From an uncultured Candidatus Melainabacteria bacterium (GTDB lineage: Bacteria; Cyanobacteriota; Vampirovibrionia; Gastranaerophilales; Gastranaerophilaceae): 64,000 nt of DNA. This document shows, in pieces, positions 43,461-51,796 of the stretch (position 1 is the stretch's first letter; each line of letters begins with the position of its first letter). Below the pieces are notes generated by a model. The model searched no databases and had not been told where the DNA came from. It saw only the letters and a list, made by a program, of their open reading frames with translations. Both the position numbers and the translations under genes were made by a program. The stretch spans positions 248,001-312,000 of the forward strand of contig CAKUZW010000002.1 in the NCBI GenBank assembly GCA_934718135.1, written 5' to 3'.

Positions 43461-44192
43461 TTAACAATTAAACAAAGAAAGCTGTTTATTAATTACGTTT
43501 TTGGCTAATTCATTATTAACTACCTTATTTTGCTTCTTCAACTTCCACACAAACCCATTCACAAAATAAAACGGAGTATAAAGCACCTGTTGAAATTTTA
43601 AAGATAGTGAATCGCCTTGAATTACTTTTGCAGGAATACCAAGTAATGAGAGTTGAATATATGTTATTTTGAAGCACATTTCAGATATATCAATTGCTTC
43701 GACAAACAAATTTTGTTGATAGTTGATATTCTGCTCTTTAAGAGTTTGGGCAAATGCAATAATCAATGCACCACTGCCACAACAAGGTTCTGAAAGAGTT
43801 ATAATATGTTGATTGTTTTGAAAACTTTCAATTTCTGTAAAATTTATCTCTGCCATAAACTTACTAACTGAATATGGTGTAAAATACTGACCATTAGCTT
43901 GACTACCTAAGTTCAAAGACATAAATACTTGTCCCAAGAAATCTTGAGGTGCTTGTTCTAATCCGAGAACTAAAAAAGCAAGCAGTTTTGAAAATTCTTC
44001 TGCTTGCCCTTTTGTATAAGTTTTGATTATATTCAAATATTTTTGCTCTAAATTATCACTTTGATAGACCGTTTGTGCTAAGGAGCAACAACTCAATGTC
44101 AAAAAGTCATTAAAAACTGTTGAAACACTTCTTGAACGGTCTAAGTTACTCAATTTTGATATAAATTCTTTAATGTAATCTTTTTTATTCAT
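43461..44192 (-). CDS. DNA methyltransferase-like protein without a visible NPPY motif
   Basis: A 243-residue protein resembling N6-adenine methyltransferases: helical N terminus, GQYFTPYSVSKFMAEI, then motif I SEPCCGSGALIIAFA and the next strand VEAIDIS. After GDSL, where NPPF/Y should follow, it reads YTPFYFVNG instead. So SAM binding looks possible, but the usual catalytic motif is missing. The gene precedes the DUF4297-HerA pair by 83 bases in the same direction, so it may be a host-marking or a structural partner, or a separate orphan. AGAGG lies before the ATG. Confidence 0.65.
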   Translation of the reverse strand: MNKKDYIKEFISKLSNLDRSRSVSTVFNDFLTLSCCSLAQTVYQSDNLEQKYLNIIKTYTKGQAEEFSKLLAFLVLGLEQAPQDFLGQVFMSLNLGSQANGQYFTPYSVSKFMAEINFTEIESFQNNQHIITLSEPCCGSGALIIAFAQTLKEQNINYQQNLFVEAIDISEMCFKITYIQLSLLGIPAKVIQGDSLSLKFQQVLYTPFYFVNGFVWKLKKQNKVVNNELAKNVINKQLSLFNC

Positions 44193-44751
44193 AAAATGTA
44201 CCTCTTTTATATTGAGAGAATTCAGATTGACCTCTGTTAAACTTTTTGATGATTTATATATATTTATATTAAAAATGCCGTTTCCGTTTAATCTCGATTA
44301 TTCAGAATTAAGCAATTTGTAAAATCTACTAGAAAATGTTTAAAACTTAGAGTTTTAGTCATTTTTATTATTATAAATCTTATAATTTCACTCGTACATA
44401 CTTCTTGTTATTGCATTTTAGGAAAGTTAACAATAAATTTTATTACATATTACTATTTTCTGTGATTTTTATTACCAACTAATTGGTTTATTACTATTAT
44501 TTTTGAGTTATTTAACAAGTCAAAGGTAATAAAGTAATAAAAAAAGAATATAGTGTTCCAAGATTTAACAAGCATTTAGGAACTTTTAAATTGTTCCCAA
44601 ATTGTTCCCATAATAATGAAATTTGGAATCTAACAACGTGAAATATTGGCTATTAAAAATATCAGTACAATTATTGTAGTTATTGATTTTTATACTCTTT
44701 ATGAAATAATGTGAAATGAATTTTTATGATGTTTTTAACTACCAAAAACCT
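44193..44751. other. Right-end non-coding region of element A
   Basis: About 560 AT-rich bases without a gene. Near 44466-44545 are TTTATTACC, TTTATTACT and GGTAATAAAGTAATAA, which echo the palindrome at 31629 and the TTTATTACTACTAG stretch near 31588. The ATTGTTCCCAA pair lies at 44590. This looks like the accessory part of an attachment site. Confidence 0.5.
44590..44611 (+). repeat. Tandem ATTGTTCCCA(A/T) repeats, right end
   Basis: Two adjacent copies, the second ending in T, in the same orientation as those at 29517. Located about 140 bases before the second core. Confidence 0.85.
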
Positions 44752-44796
44752 CTCATAACCCGAAGGTCGTTGGTTCAAATCCAGCTCCCGCAACCA
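44752..44796 (+). repeat. Attachment core copy 2
   Basis: Identical to 29413-29457. Forms the border of elements A and B, and encodes on the minus strand the last 14 residues and stop of the serine recombinase. Confidence 0.95.
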
Positions 44797-46495
44797 ATTT
44801 CATGGAAGGTGCAGATGCACCTTCTATTTTATTATCAGGGATTTTTCCATTAGAAAATAAACATCCAAACGGATTAGAATTAAATTCTACAATCACCTGT
44901 TTTTCAACAGGGTCAAGTTTTATAGAGTTGACAAAATTCCAAATTAGATTTTTGTTTTCAGTTGTATTACTACGGATTAAAAGCATCTTTGACTTTAATA
45001 GTGCCTTTTTATAGCTTTCAAATGTTGGTATTTTGATAACTTTTTCTTCACTTTGTTTTGCTAATTCTACTTGGAGTTCTTGAAGTTCTTGTGAAATCTT
45101 TTCTAATTCCTCTGTAACCGCATTTATCGCTAACGGGTTTTTGCTACTCATTAATGATATTGATTGAATTAAATTGTTTTTAGCTGATTCCTTGTTATCA
45201 ATAGCTTTCTTTATGTTTTTTAAAGCAACTTTTTTATTATCATCAATTTTATATTGTTTGACAAAATCTTTATAAGTTCTTTTAATTGTTTCATCTGAAA
45301 AATTTTTCATTATTTCATCTAATATTTTATTTTCTAGCCATTCACAATTTACAGAAAAATACGAAGCTCCACAACCTTTTTTACCATTAATATTATATTT
45401 CCCGCAAGTATATACATTCCCGGAAGATATTATTTTATGTCCACAACTTGCACAGGTAAATTTTTCAGGATAACCGATAAGTAAATGTTCATTGTTCGAT
45501 TGGAATTTAGTAACAGTGCCGTTTCTTTTTAATTTAGTTTTTCTCAGAATCTTCAAGCCTTCAAATTCTTCTGTAAGCAAAGCTGGGTGTGCATTTTCTG
45601 CTATTACCCATTCACTTTTATCTTTTAATTTTCCACTGCCATTTCTTGCGAATTTTCTTTTGTTATATATTGATTTACCTATCAATGCTTCATTATTTTC
45701 AGATTCATATAGACAAGTAGTAGCCCAATATTTCTTTCTAGGGGCAGGTATTTCAAGTTCATTTAATATATCTCTAGCCTTTTCAATACCAAGTTTTTGA
45801 TTTAATCTTAATTCTACAAAATAGTATCTTGCCCATTCCCACATAGTTTTAGATACCATTTTACCGTTAAGTTTAGCTGTATGAATAGTATCATTTTCAA
45901 CCCATATTACCTTTTTAATATCTTCACCTAATTTATCTTGCCCAATAATAATTTTTTTGCTCTTTAACCAAAAAGGGGCCGAACCACCATTTTTATAAAC
46001 ATATCCTGTTTGAGGGTCTCTTGTAATTGCATTTTCTTTACAACCTCTTAATGTATCTTTCCCAACCTTTCTTGAATACATCTCAGATAACATTTCATAG
46101 GTACAATCTGCAATAAATCCATCATCACTATCAGGGTCATCAATATTGTTAGAAACAAATACAAGCTTCACTCCGGCTTTTCTTAGTTTTGCCTTATAAT
46201 GTTGTGACATAAGTCTATTTCTACAAAAACGCTCTTGACTATAATCAAAAAAATATTTTATATCCGGATTGGAACATGCTTCTGCAATAGCTTCATTAAA
46301 AGCAGACCAATTTGAACGTTCAGAATACGCAGAACGTGCTTCTTCTTCAATATACCATTTTATCATCTCTTCTTGTAATCCGTAATTTCCAATAATATTA
46401 AGTATTTCTCTTTTTTGGCTTGCTAATGAATTTTTAATTTCTTCACTGTCACCTTTTGAAACTCTTGCATGCCCTATTGCAATTATTTTACTCAT
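44753..46495 (-). CDS. Large serine recombinase
   Basis: A 580-residue site-specific recombinase. The N-terminal resolvase domain (1-150) has HARVSKGDS, with Ser13 the likely nucleophile, and SLASQKREI. The recombinase domain follows (about 155-310), then a zinc ribbon (CASCGHKI...CGKYNINGKKGCGASYF), then a coiled coil (about 425-490) and a last domain. The final 14 residues (LVAGAGFEPTTFGL) and the stop codon are read from the tRNA-fMet core on the other strand, so the C terminus is fixed by the attachment site. A tyrosine integrase is in element A; which enzyme moved block B is unsure. Confidence 0.9.
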   Translation of the reverse strand: MSKIIAIGHARVSKGDSEEIKNSLASQKREILNIIGNYGLQEEMIKWYIEEEARSAYSERSNWSAFNEAIAEACSNPDIKYFFDYSQERFCRNRLMSQHYKAKLRKAGVKLVFVSNNIDDPDSDDGFIADCTYEMLSEMYSRKVGKDTLRGCKENAITRDPQTGYVYKNGGSAPFWLKSKKIIIGQDKLGEDIKKVIWVENDTIHTAKLNGKMVSKTMWEWARYYFVELRLNQKLGIEKARDILNELEIPAPRKKYWATTCLYESENNEALIGKSIYNKRKFARNGSGKLKDKSEWVIAENAHPALLTEEFEGLKILRKTKLKRNGTVTKFQSNNEHLLIGYPEKFTCASCGHKIISSGNVYTCGKYNINGKKGCGASYFSVNCEWLENKILDEIMKNFSDETIKRTYKDFVKQYKIDDNKKVALKNIKKAIDNKESAKNNLIQSISLMSSKNPLAINAVTEELEKISQELQELQVELAKQSEEKVIKIPTFESYKKALLKSKMLLIRSNTTENKNLIWNFVNSIKLDPVEKQVIVEFNSNPFGCLFSNGKIPDNKIEGASAPSMKLVAGAGFEPTTFGL

Positions 46496-46574
46496 TTTAA
46501 CTCCTTTTTCGCTTCTATTATATACAATATTTATTTTTGAGCAAATCGGTTAAATTCAGGTCAGCTCCTGTTCT

Positions 46575-46685
46575 TTAAAAATATTTATTAAATGTTTTAT
46601 AAATTATATATTTATCAACTTCTAAAATTTGCTCATTTTTAACATCGCTATAAATTATTTTTATATCTACACTTTTCTTTGTCAT
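46575..46685 (-). CDS. 36-residue ORF at the end of the Rep-like operon
   Basis: Begins four bases after the stop of 46690-46929, with GAAGG upstream. The product MTKKSVDIKIIYSDVKNEQI... is beta then helix, with no family. Position and spacing support translation. Confidence 0.4.
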   Translation of the reverse strand: MTKKSVDIKIIYSDVKNEQILEVDKYIIYKTFNKYF

Positions 46686-46689
46686 AATA

Positions 46690-46929
46690 TTAACCTTCAT
46701 AATTAATCTTCTTAATTACTTCCAAAACATTAGGCTTAAAATTCAGCATTGTTCTGTTAAAATCTATAATCAAATATTCTTTTATTTCTCGCATATATCT
46801 TGATGTATCAAAATTCTTATTTTTCTTAAAGTATATATTTATAAATTGTTTTACTAATAATAAATTTTCATTAAATTCTTCATACAATGCTTTTACACCT
46901 AAAACTTTTATCATCTTAGTAAATGTCAT
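46690..46929 (-). CDS. Small hypothetical protein
   Basis: A 79-residue helical protein. Its ATG overlaps the stop of the Rep-like gene (ATGA), showing co-translation. Basic C-terminal part (KPNVLEVIKKI). Unknown function, perhaps a replication accessory. Confidence 0.55.
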   Translation of the reverse strand: MTFTKMIKVLGVKALYEEFNENLLLVKQFINIYFKKNKNFDTSRYMREIKEYLIIDFNRTMLNFKPNVLEVIKKINYEG

Positions 46930-47669
46930 CTTAATTTCTCCTCTGTTAATTCTAATTCTTTAAACTTATCTCCAATAGGATTAGATTTTGACTCCAATAT
47001 CTCATTAAGGTAGATATTTCCATCATGGTTTATTTCAAAAGCATTCCTGATTTCTTTAAAACTGGCTAAACGCCTTTCTGTTCTTAAAAGATTCTTACAG
47101 GTTTCTAAATAATCATATCCAATAATATCTAAGTATTTAGTATTGTTATGTTTCATTAACTCATCATATTTACGATAAATACAAAGTACATCTTTACGAC
47201 TTTTGGAATATGATTTAATAAAAAGACTCAAATCTTTATGTCTTTGGATAAAATATTTATGAGAAACAATATTTAAGTATTTTGAAATCCCGAATAAAGA
47301 TTTATTTATATCTTCCACAAATATATCTTTAGTAACATCACAGGCTAATACTTGAATATCTTTACTTGAAATATTATTGTCAATAGTCACCAAATCTGAT
47401 TCATTAAGTTTATTAATTAATATTTGGTAATTATTTTTAGATATTAAACCTAAATTGTTTTTATCGGCTACAACTTTACCGGATACAGAAATTATAATAT
47501 TAGAGTCATTATCAATAATTTTATTAAGTCCAATAATCTGTTTTATAATATTTTTATCTAAACTGTAAGTTAAAGTATTATCTAAATTTTTTGTTTCTAA
47601 ATAATATTTTTTATTTATCTTTGCACAATCCTTGTTAACAATAAAACTCAATTTGTCCAGAGCTATCAT
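46926..47669 (-). CDS. Putative replication initiator, filamentous-phage gpII/Rep-like
   Basis: A 247-residue protein starting at the ATG at 47669, with GGAGAAGGAG upstream (a longer frame back to 47828 has no such site). The phrases LACDVTKDIFV, then LFIKSYSKSRKDVLCIYRKYDEL, and LRTERRLASFKEIRNAF resemble the order of motifs in gene II/X-type replication proteins of inovirus-like elements. The catalytic Tyr cannot be fixed with confidence. If right, it nicks the element for rolling-circle replication. An AAGAAAT/ATTTCTT inverted repeat near 47725-47746 upstream may be part of an origin. Confidence 0.45.
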   Translation of the reverse strand: MIALDKLSFIVNKDCAKINKKYYLETKNLDNTLTYSLDKNIIKQIIGLNKIIDNDSNIIISVSGKVVADKNNLGLISKNNYQILINKLNESDLVTIDNNISSKDIQVLACDVTKDIFVEDINKSLFGISKYLNIVSHKYFIQRHKDLSLFIKSYSKSRKDVLCIYRKYDELMKHNNTKYLDIIGYDYLETCKNLLRTERRLASFKEIRNAFEINHDGNIYLNEILESKSNPIGDKFKELELTEEKLR

Positions 47670-47850
47670 TTTATTCTCCTTCTCCTCATTTTTTGAGGAA
47701 TTTTCTACTACTGTTATTAGAAGAAATTGTGCACCATTTCTTTTAACAATCTTATTATAGCAGATAAGGTTGAAATCCACAATATAAGAGGCTTTTAAGG
47801 CTGTTTCAACTGTCACAGAATAGGTCAAAAACCACTAAATTCAGAAAAAA

Positions 47851-49014
47851 TCATTTTTTTGCAGAAAACATCTTTATTAGATATTTTTTAGTATTTTCCA
47901 TGTGTTGTTTGTCATCATAGAAAGTGTCATTTGCTTCTAAAAGTTTTAAATCAAGTTTTTCCAATTTATTTAATATATGATTTTCAAAAACAGTGTTCCG
48001 CTCTGCTCTACTGCATCTTTGACGAATATCATCTCTATTAAGTTCTGGGTATTTGTATTCTAGTATGTTATAAGCAATAACTTTTGATGGCTTTGAAAAC
48101 TCATTTATACAGACGGAAGATAAGTAATCTTCAAAATATACGTCATCAATCCAAAGATTGCTTAAATATAATTTTCTGTTATCGGAATCCAAACTTATAA
48201 AATCATTTATCCCGATTTCTTCTTTAATAACATCCAAATCTCTCACATAGGATTTATAAAAGCCATATATAGATGTATTTGAAGTTTCAATATCAGTATT
48301 TGTTCTTGAAACTCTTGGTTTCAATAGTGCTTCTACTTGTTTATCTTTATCAAGAGTTTCACCTAAAATCTTTTTACATACATAATTAACAACATTTTTT
48401 GTTGTTTTTAATTGTTTTACAAGTTTTGCATCAATTAAAGACAGACTATCAAAAATATCATTGATAACCAAATATCTCAATTCTTTGTCTGAAAATTCTT
48501 CATTTTTTAACTGCCGACTAGTTTTTATAACTTCATTTTCTGGAGGATTTTGTAGCTTTTCTTCAATAATTTCATCAAGAAAAACTTTTGTTTTATTTTG
48601 TAAGAAATAGAATTTGTCTTGTTTAAAGTAAAATTGGATTATGGGCAAGATAAATTTTTCATAAAATAATTTATTCTTTTTGATACTAAAATTATAATGT
48701 ACATATAAAAGTTTCCTTTGACTAAAATCAAATAATTGCTCGTGATATTCTTTAAGGTTTAACTTTAAACTATTTGTTTTAAATTTACCTATGCTGTGCA
48801 TTGGAGATTCTAATTTTTTACATAAAAAATACTTGCCAGCTTTTTTTCTTATAACTCTTCTCCCAAGACAAAATTTTTTAATTAAAATGTTGCGTTGTAA
48901 TAGGAAATGATTAAAAATTCTTGTATGATTTATATTAAAAATATATTGAAAAAGACGTTCTTCAAACCCTTTTTCAAACAAATCTCCGATACAACTTATA
49001 TTACTTACTGTCAT
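47851..49014 (-). CDS. Hypothetical protein of block B
   Basis: A 387-residue soluble, basic protein with no recognised domain. The N-terminal 150 residues are rich in Phe, Tyr and Lys; the middle has a short acidic helix (IIEEKLQNPPENEV). The C terminus is helical with RDDIRQRCSRAERN. It lies upstream of the Rep-like operon in the same direction, so a replication or mobilisation role is possible, but I have no motif support. Confidence 0.5.
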   Translation of the reverse strand: MTVSNISCIGDLFEKGFEERLFQYIFNINHTRIFNHFLLQRNILIKKFCLGRRVIRKKAGKYFLCKKLESPMHSIGKFKTNSLKLNLKEYHEQLFDFSQRKLLYVHYNFSIKKNKLFYEKFILPIIQFYFKQDKFYFLQNKTKVFLDEIIEEKLQNPPENEVIKTSRQLKNEEFSDKELRYLVINDIFDSLSLIDAKLVKQLKTTKNVVNYVCKKILGETLDKDKQVEALLKPRVSRTNTDIETSNTSIYGFYKSYVRDLDVIKEEIGINDFISLDSDNRKLYLSNLWIDDVYFEDYLSSVCINEFSKPSKVIAYNILEYKYPELNRDDIRQRCSRAERNTVFENHILNKLEKLDLKLLEANDTFYDDKQHMENTKKYLIKMFSAKK

Positions 49015-49140
49015 AATCCCTGTAGAGTTATTTTAAACTTTTATTTTTTATTAGCCGTAACGTACTTAAAATATAGCAAAAAATATGATTTTATAAAACC
49101 CGATAACTCAAAAATAAACAAATAACTCTATGTAATTATT

Positions 49141-49473
49141 CTATTTTAAAATCCTAACAATTGAGCCCATTGCATCTAATAATTCCGAATAGGCTTTTAT
49201 TTCCTTTTCAGATGATGATAAGATTCTTTCTATTAATTCTTTTTTTGAAGCATCAATTTTATTGTCTGCTTTTATCCCAAAATCTTCTAAAGAAAAATCA
49301 AGAACTTTAGCCATTTTTAGGAATGCCTCAACATTAAGTACGCTTAAGCCTCTTTCAACTTTGCTTAAATAGTTTGTAGAAAGGTCGATTTTTTCAGCAA
49401 GTTCTTCCTGAGTTAAATTCTTATCTTTTCTCAATTTCTGAATAATTTTTCCTATAGCAGATTTATTAATCAT
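49141..49473 (-). CDS. XRE-family regulator of block B
   Basis: A 110-residue protein: an N-terminal helix-turn-helix (IGKIIQKLRKDKNLTQEELAEKI, STNYLSKVERGLSVLN) and a helical tail (65-110) that may dimerise. GAGGTG precedes the ATG at 49473. It is divergent from 49645, so it may control that promoter and its own; TTTTTAATGG-type repeats in the gap are not clear enough to call operators. Confidence 0.8.
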   Translation of the reverse strand: MINKSAIGKIIQKLRKDKNLTQEELAEKIDLSTNYLSKVERGLSVLNVEAFLKMAKVLDFSLEDFGIKADNKIDASKKELIERILSSSEKEIKAYSELLDAMGSIVRILK

Positions 49474-49644
49474 ATATAACACCTCATTTAAATATTAAAT
49501 ACTATATGATTAGTTTTTAATGGCTAATAGGATTGTTTTGCCGGATATTGATACTATTCGACTAATTTCGTTTTTAGTTTATAATCAGATTGGATTACTA
49601 TATAAAAATCAAACTTATTTGATTATGTAATCAAGAAAGGAAGA

Positions 49645-49983
49645 ATGATGAAAAAATTTTTTGTATTAATAATGCTACTAATTTCACTAGCATTACCATT
49701 AGCACCTAGTTATGCTGAAACTCAAATGCAAAAAACAAACAGAATGATGGTAGACGCTATTCAAAATGGTTTAGTTTATAAAGCAGATGCAAGAACTCAG
49801 TCGGTATGGGTTAATGAATACGCTTGGCGTTCTGCATATTTTGATGACAAACAAAATATTGCTAATTTCTTTTTAGTTTATACAAAAACAAGAAATTCAG
49901 AAGCTAGATTTGTTGATATTCGTTCTGCAAATAGTAATAAAATAATAGGAAAAATTGATTCATTTGGCTATAAAGATAAATAA
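49645..49983 (+). CDS. Small secreted protein
   Basis: A 112-residue protein with a clean signal peptide (MMKKF, hydrophobic core, then PSYAET with cleavage near residue 25). AAAGGAAG lies before the ATG. The mature part (VWVNEYAWRSAYFDDKQNIANFFLVY) is mixed alpha/beta. No family recognised. First of four plus-strand genes in block B that all carry signal or membrane segments. Confidence 0.65.
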   Translation: MMKKFFVLIMLLISLALPLAPSYAETQMQKTNRMMVDAIQNGLVYKADARTQSVWVNEYAWRSAYFDDKQNIANFFLVYTKTRNSEARFVDIRSANSNKIIGKIDSFGYKDK

Positions 49984-49992
49984 GAGGCAGAT

Positions 49993-50432
49993 ATGAATAT
50001 TTTTGAGCAATTTAAACATAAATGGAAAAATTTAAATAAAAAACAAAAAATAATTTTAGTTATTATATTTTTAACATTTTATATTGTGGGGAATTTAATA
50101 GAAGATAAACCTGTTAGCAATACGAAAGTAGAAGATTCAAAATATAATAATATATCACCAAGTGAGTATTACAAAGAAATGAAAAGTGATAATATGGAAT
50201 TTGCTGATATTGCTTGGCATGCAAAAAAACTTATGGTTGGAATTGCGATGAAGTTACTGATTTAGGTGAAAAAGTTTACACTAGCGGTAATGAAATCGGA
50301 GATTCATATTTAAAATCTCAAATGGTTGGGTATTATCAAGTTGCGACATGCTCTTCCGGTACAAAATTACGAGTTTATCCAAGAAAAGATACTTACCCTA
50401 TGATTACTAATATCAATGGAGGCTGGGAATAA
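49993..50432 (+). CDS. Membrane-anchored protein split by a -1 frameshift at A7
   Basis: Two overlapping frames make one protein. The first (49993-50265) gives an N-terminal helix (residues 19-37) and a polar linker to ...AWHAKK; it then ends early. The -1 frame (50214-50432) continues as TYGWNCDEVTDLG... and ends with GYYQVATCSSGTKLRVYPR and INGGWE, a pattern of a small extracellular domain with Cys-Cys and LRVYPR. The join falls at an A7 run (50223-50229) read as GCA AAA AAA CTT, a fit to the slippery A-AAA-AAA heptamer. Either programmed -1 frameshifting makes a fusion of about 146 residues, or a one-base deletion has broken the gene. Confidence 0.55.
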
Positions 50433-50434
50433 AT

Positions 50435-51307
50435 ATGATTAGCGAATTAGAAATAAAAAAACTTGCAGAAAAACTAGATTCAGATGAATATATTTCCATT
50501 GATTCTATATATTTCCCCAAAAATAATGATAGAGCTTGGGGAGATGCAATGTCTTTGTTTTTTGGAATAGGTGTTATTGGGTTTATTGCATTTATACTTT
50601 CAATTATTTTTGGCAACGGTTCTAATAGTAATTTTATTATTACAGCTATTGCTTTTTGGGGTACGCCAATTGCTGCATTAGTTATGGCAATTATAACTTT
50701 TAAAAATAACTCTATCCCAAAGGATTTGATAGAAAAAGCTAAAAATATCAAACAAAAAATAATGAAACATAATGAAATTGTTTTTAATAAATTATTAACA
50801 AGTGAACTACACAAGAAAGGAATTTGTGAACTTACTAAAGAAATAGAAATTTATAAAATATCTCGTACAAAGGAAGCTATTGGCGTTAATAATAATGAAA
50901 AATATCTTGCTTATTACAAATTCATGTTACATTCTTCAACAGGTGAAATTTCGGCAACAGTACAGAAAATTAATTACGATGACTTTATTAAATATGAATT
51001 TATTGATAATAGTACAACAACGCAAACAGCGACTTCTTTAAGCAGTTCAAATTCAAAAAAAGCCATAGGAGGAGCGATAACTACTGGATTACTAATAGGA
51101 GATACTACAACTGGAGCTATTATTGGAGGAAGCGGACAAAGAAAAACTGAAACAACATTTAAAACATCTGTTAAAAATTCATATCAAATAGTTATTTACT
51201 TAAATTCCTTAGAAGATTCGATTATTACGATTAACATAGTCTCTAGAAATAAAGTAAATGAGATTATTTCTATGTTAGAATATATTTTACGTAACCAAAA
51301 TTCATAG
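50435..51307 (+). CDS. Membrane protein with glycine-zipper segment
   Basis: A 290-residue protein, starting two bases after the previous stop. Two hydrophobic helices at about 43-60 and 67-87, then a soluble domain. Around residues 210-235 is a Gly/Thr/Ile-rich stretch (AIGGAITTGLLIG...GAIIGG) like a glycine zipper or loop that could insert in a membrane. No family recognised. It resembles the membrane proteins of prophage cargo. Confidence 0.55.
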   Translation: MISELEIKKLAEKLDSDEYISIDSIYFPKNNDRAWGDAMSLFFGIGVIGFIAFILSIIFGNGSNSNFIITAIAFWGTPIAALVMAIITFKNNSIPKDLIEKAKNIKQKIMKHNEIVFNKLLTSELHKKGICELTKEIEIYKISRTKEAIGVNNNEKYLAYYKFMLHSSTGEISATVQKINYDDFIKYEFIDNSTTTQTATSLSSSNSKKAIGGAITTGLLIGDTTTGAIIGGSGQRKTETTFKTSVKNSYQIVIYLNSLEDSIITINIVSRNKVNEIISMLEYILRNQNS

Positions 51308-51318
51308 AAAGGTTTTTT

Positions 51319-51561
51319 ATGAAAAAACTTTTATTATTAACATTTTTATTTTTAATAGTTGCCATACCTACCTTTGCTTATGAAAAACACTACATAAAAA
51401 ATAATAAAGGGCAGACTACTGGATTCACAAAAACCTACTCAAATGGAAAAACAGATGTTTATAATTCCAAAGGACAGAAACAATATACCTATAAACGAGA
51501 TTCAAGTGGTAAGGTAACTAAATATTCAACAAAAGGTCAAAAACTTGGCACATATAAGTAA
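51319..51561 (+). CDS. Small secreted repeat protein
   Basis: An 80-residue protein with a signal peptide (MKKLLLLTFLFLI, cleavage near residue 20 after TFA) and a mature domain of short strands with repeats (YSNGKTDVYNSKGQKQYTY, STKGQKLGTYK). AGAAAGG lies before the ATG. The repeats recall the YD-like strands of 7920-9032. Unknown role. The following gap to 51796 has no gene. Confidence 0.55.
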   Translation: MKKLLLLTFLFLIVAIPTFAYEKHYIKNNKGQTTGFTKTYSNGKTDVYNSKGQKQYTYKRDSSGKVTKYSTKGQKLGTYK

Positions 51562-51796
51562 ACAATTAAATTTAATGCTACAACAAACAATTTAAAGCCC
51601 TGTAAAATTGCAAATATGTATAAATCATCAAATACACAAGAAAAATCAATTCTAGAGCATTGGTTTTAATTTGTGCCAATTTAGCCCTCGCCACATAAGG
51701 GTTTGCAGAGCAAAAAAATTTTGACTTTTATTTCTTACACAAGGTGCTAAAGTCTTTTATAAAAAATTACTACTGTATGAAATAGAGGGCGGGATA

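Larger units (their letters stand above)
29458..44796. mobile_element. Integrated element A at tRNA-fMet
   Basis: About 15.3 kb between core copies 1 and 2. It has an integrase next to the left core, an excisionase, replication genes, regulators, a second recombinase, a toxin-antitoxin pair and a defence-like operon. Tandem 11-bp repeats near both ends look like integrase arm sites. No conjugation or capsid genes are seen, so it is an integrative element or satellite that probably moves with help. Confidence 0.85.

Noticed and set aside
29458..44796. Element A as a complete prophage or conjugative element
   Set aside because: No capsid, portal, terminase, relaxase or type IV secretion genes are visible.
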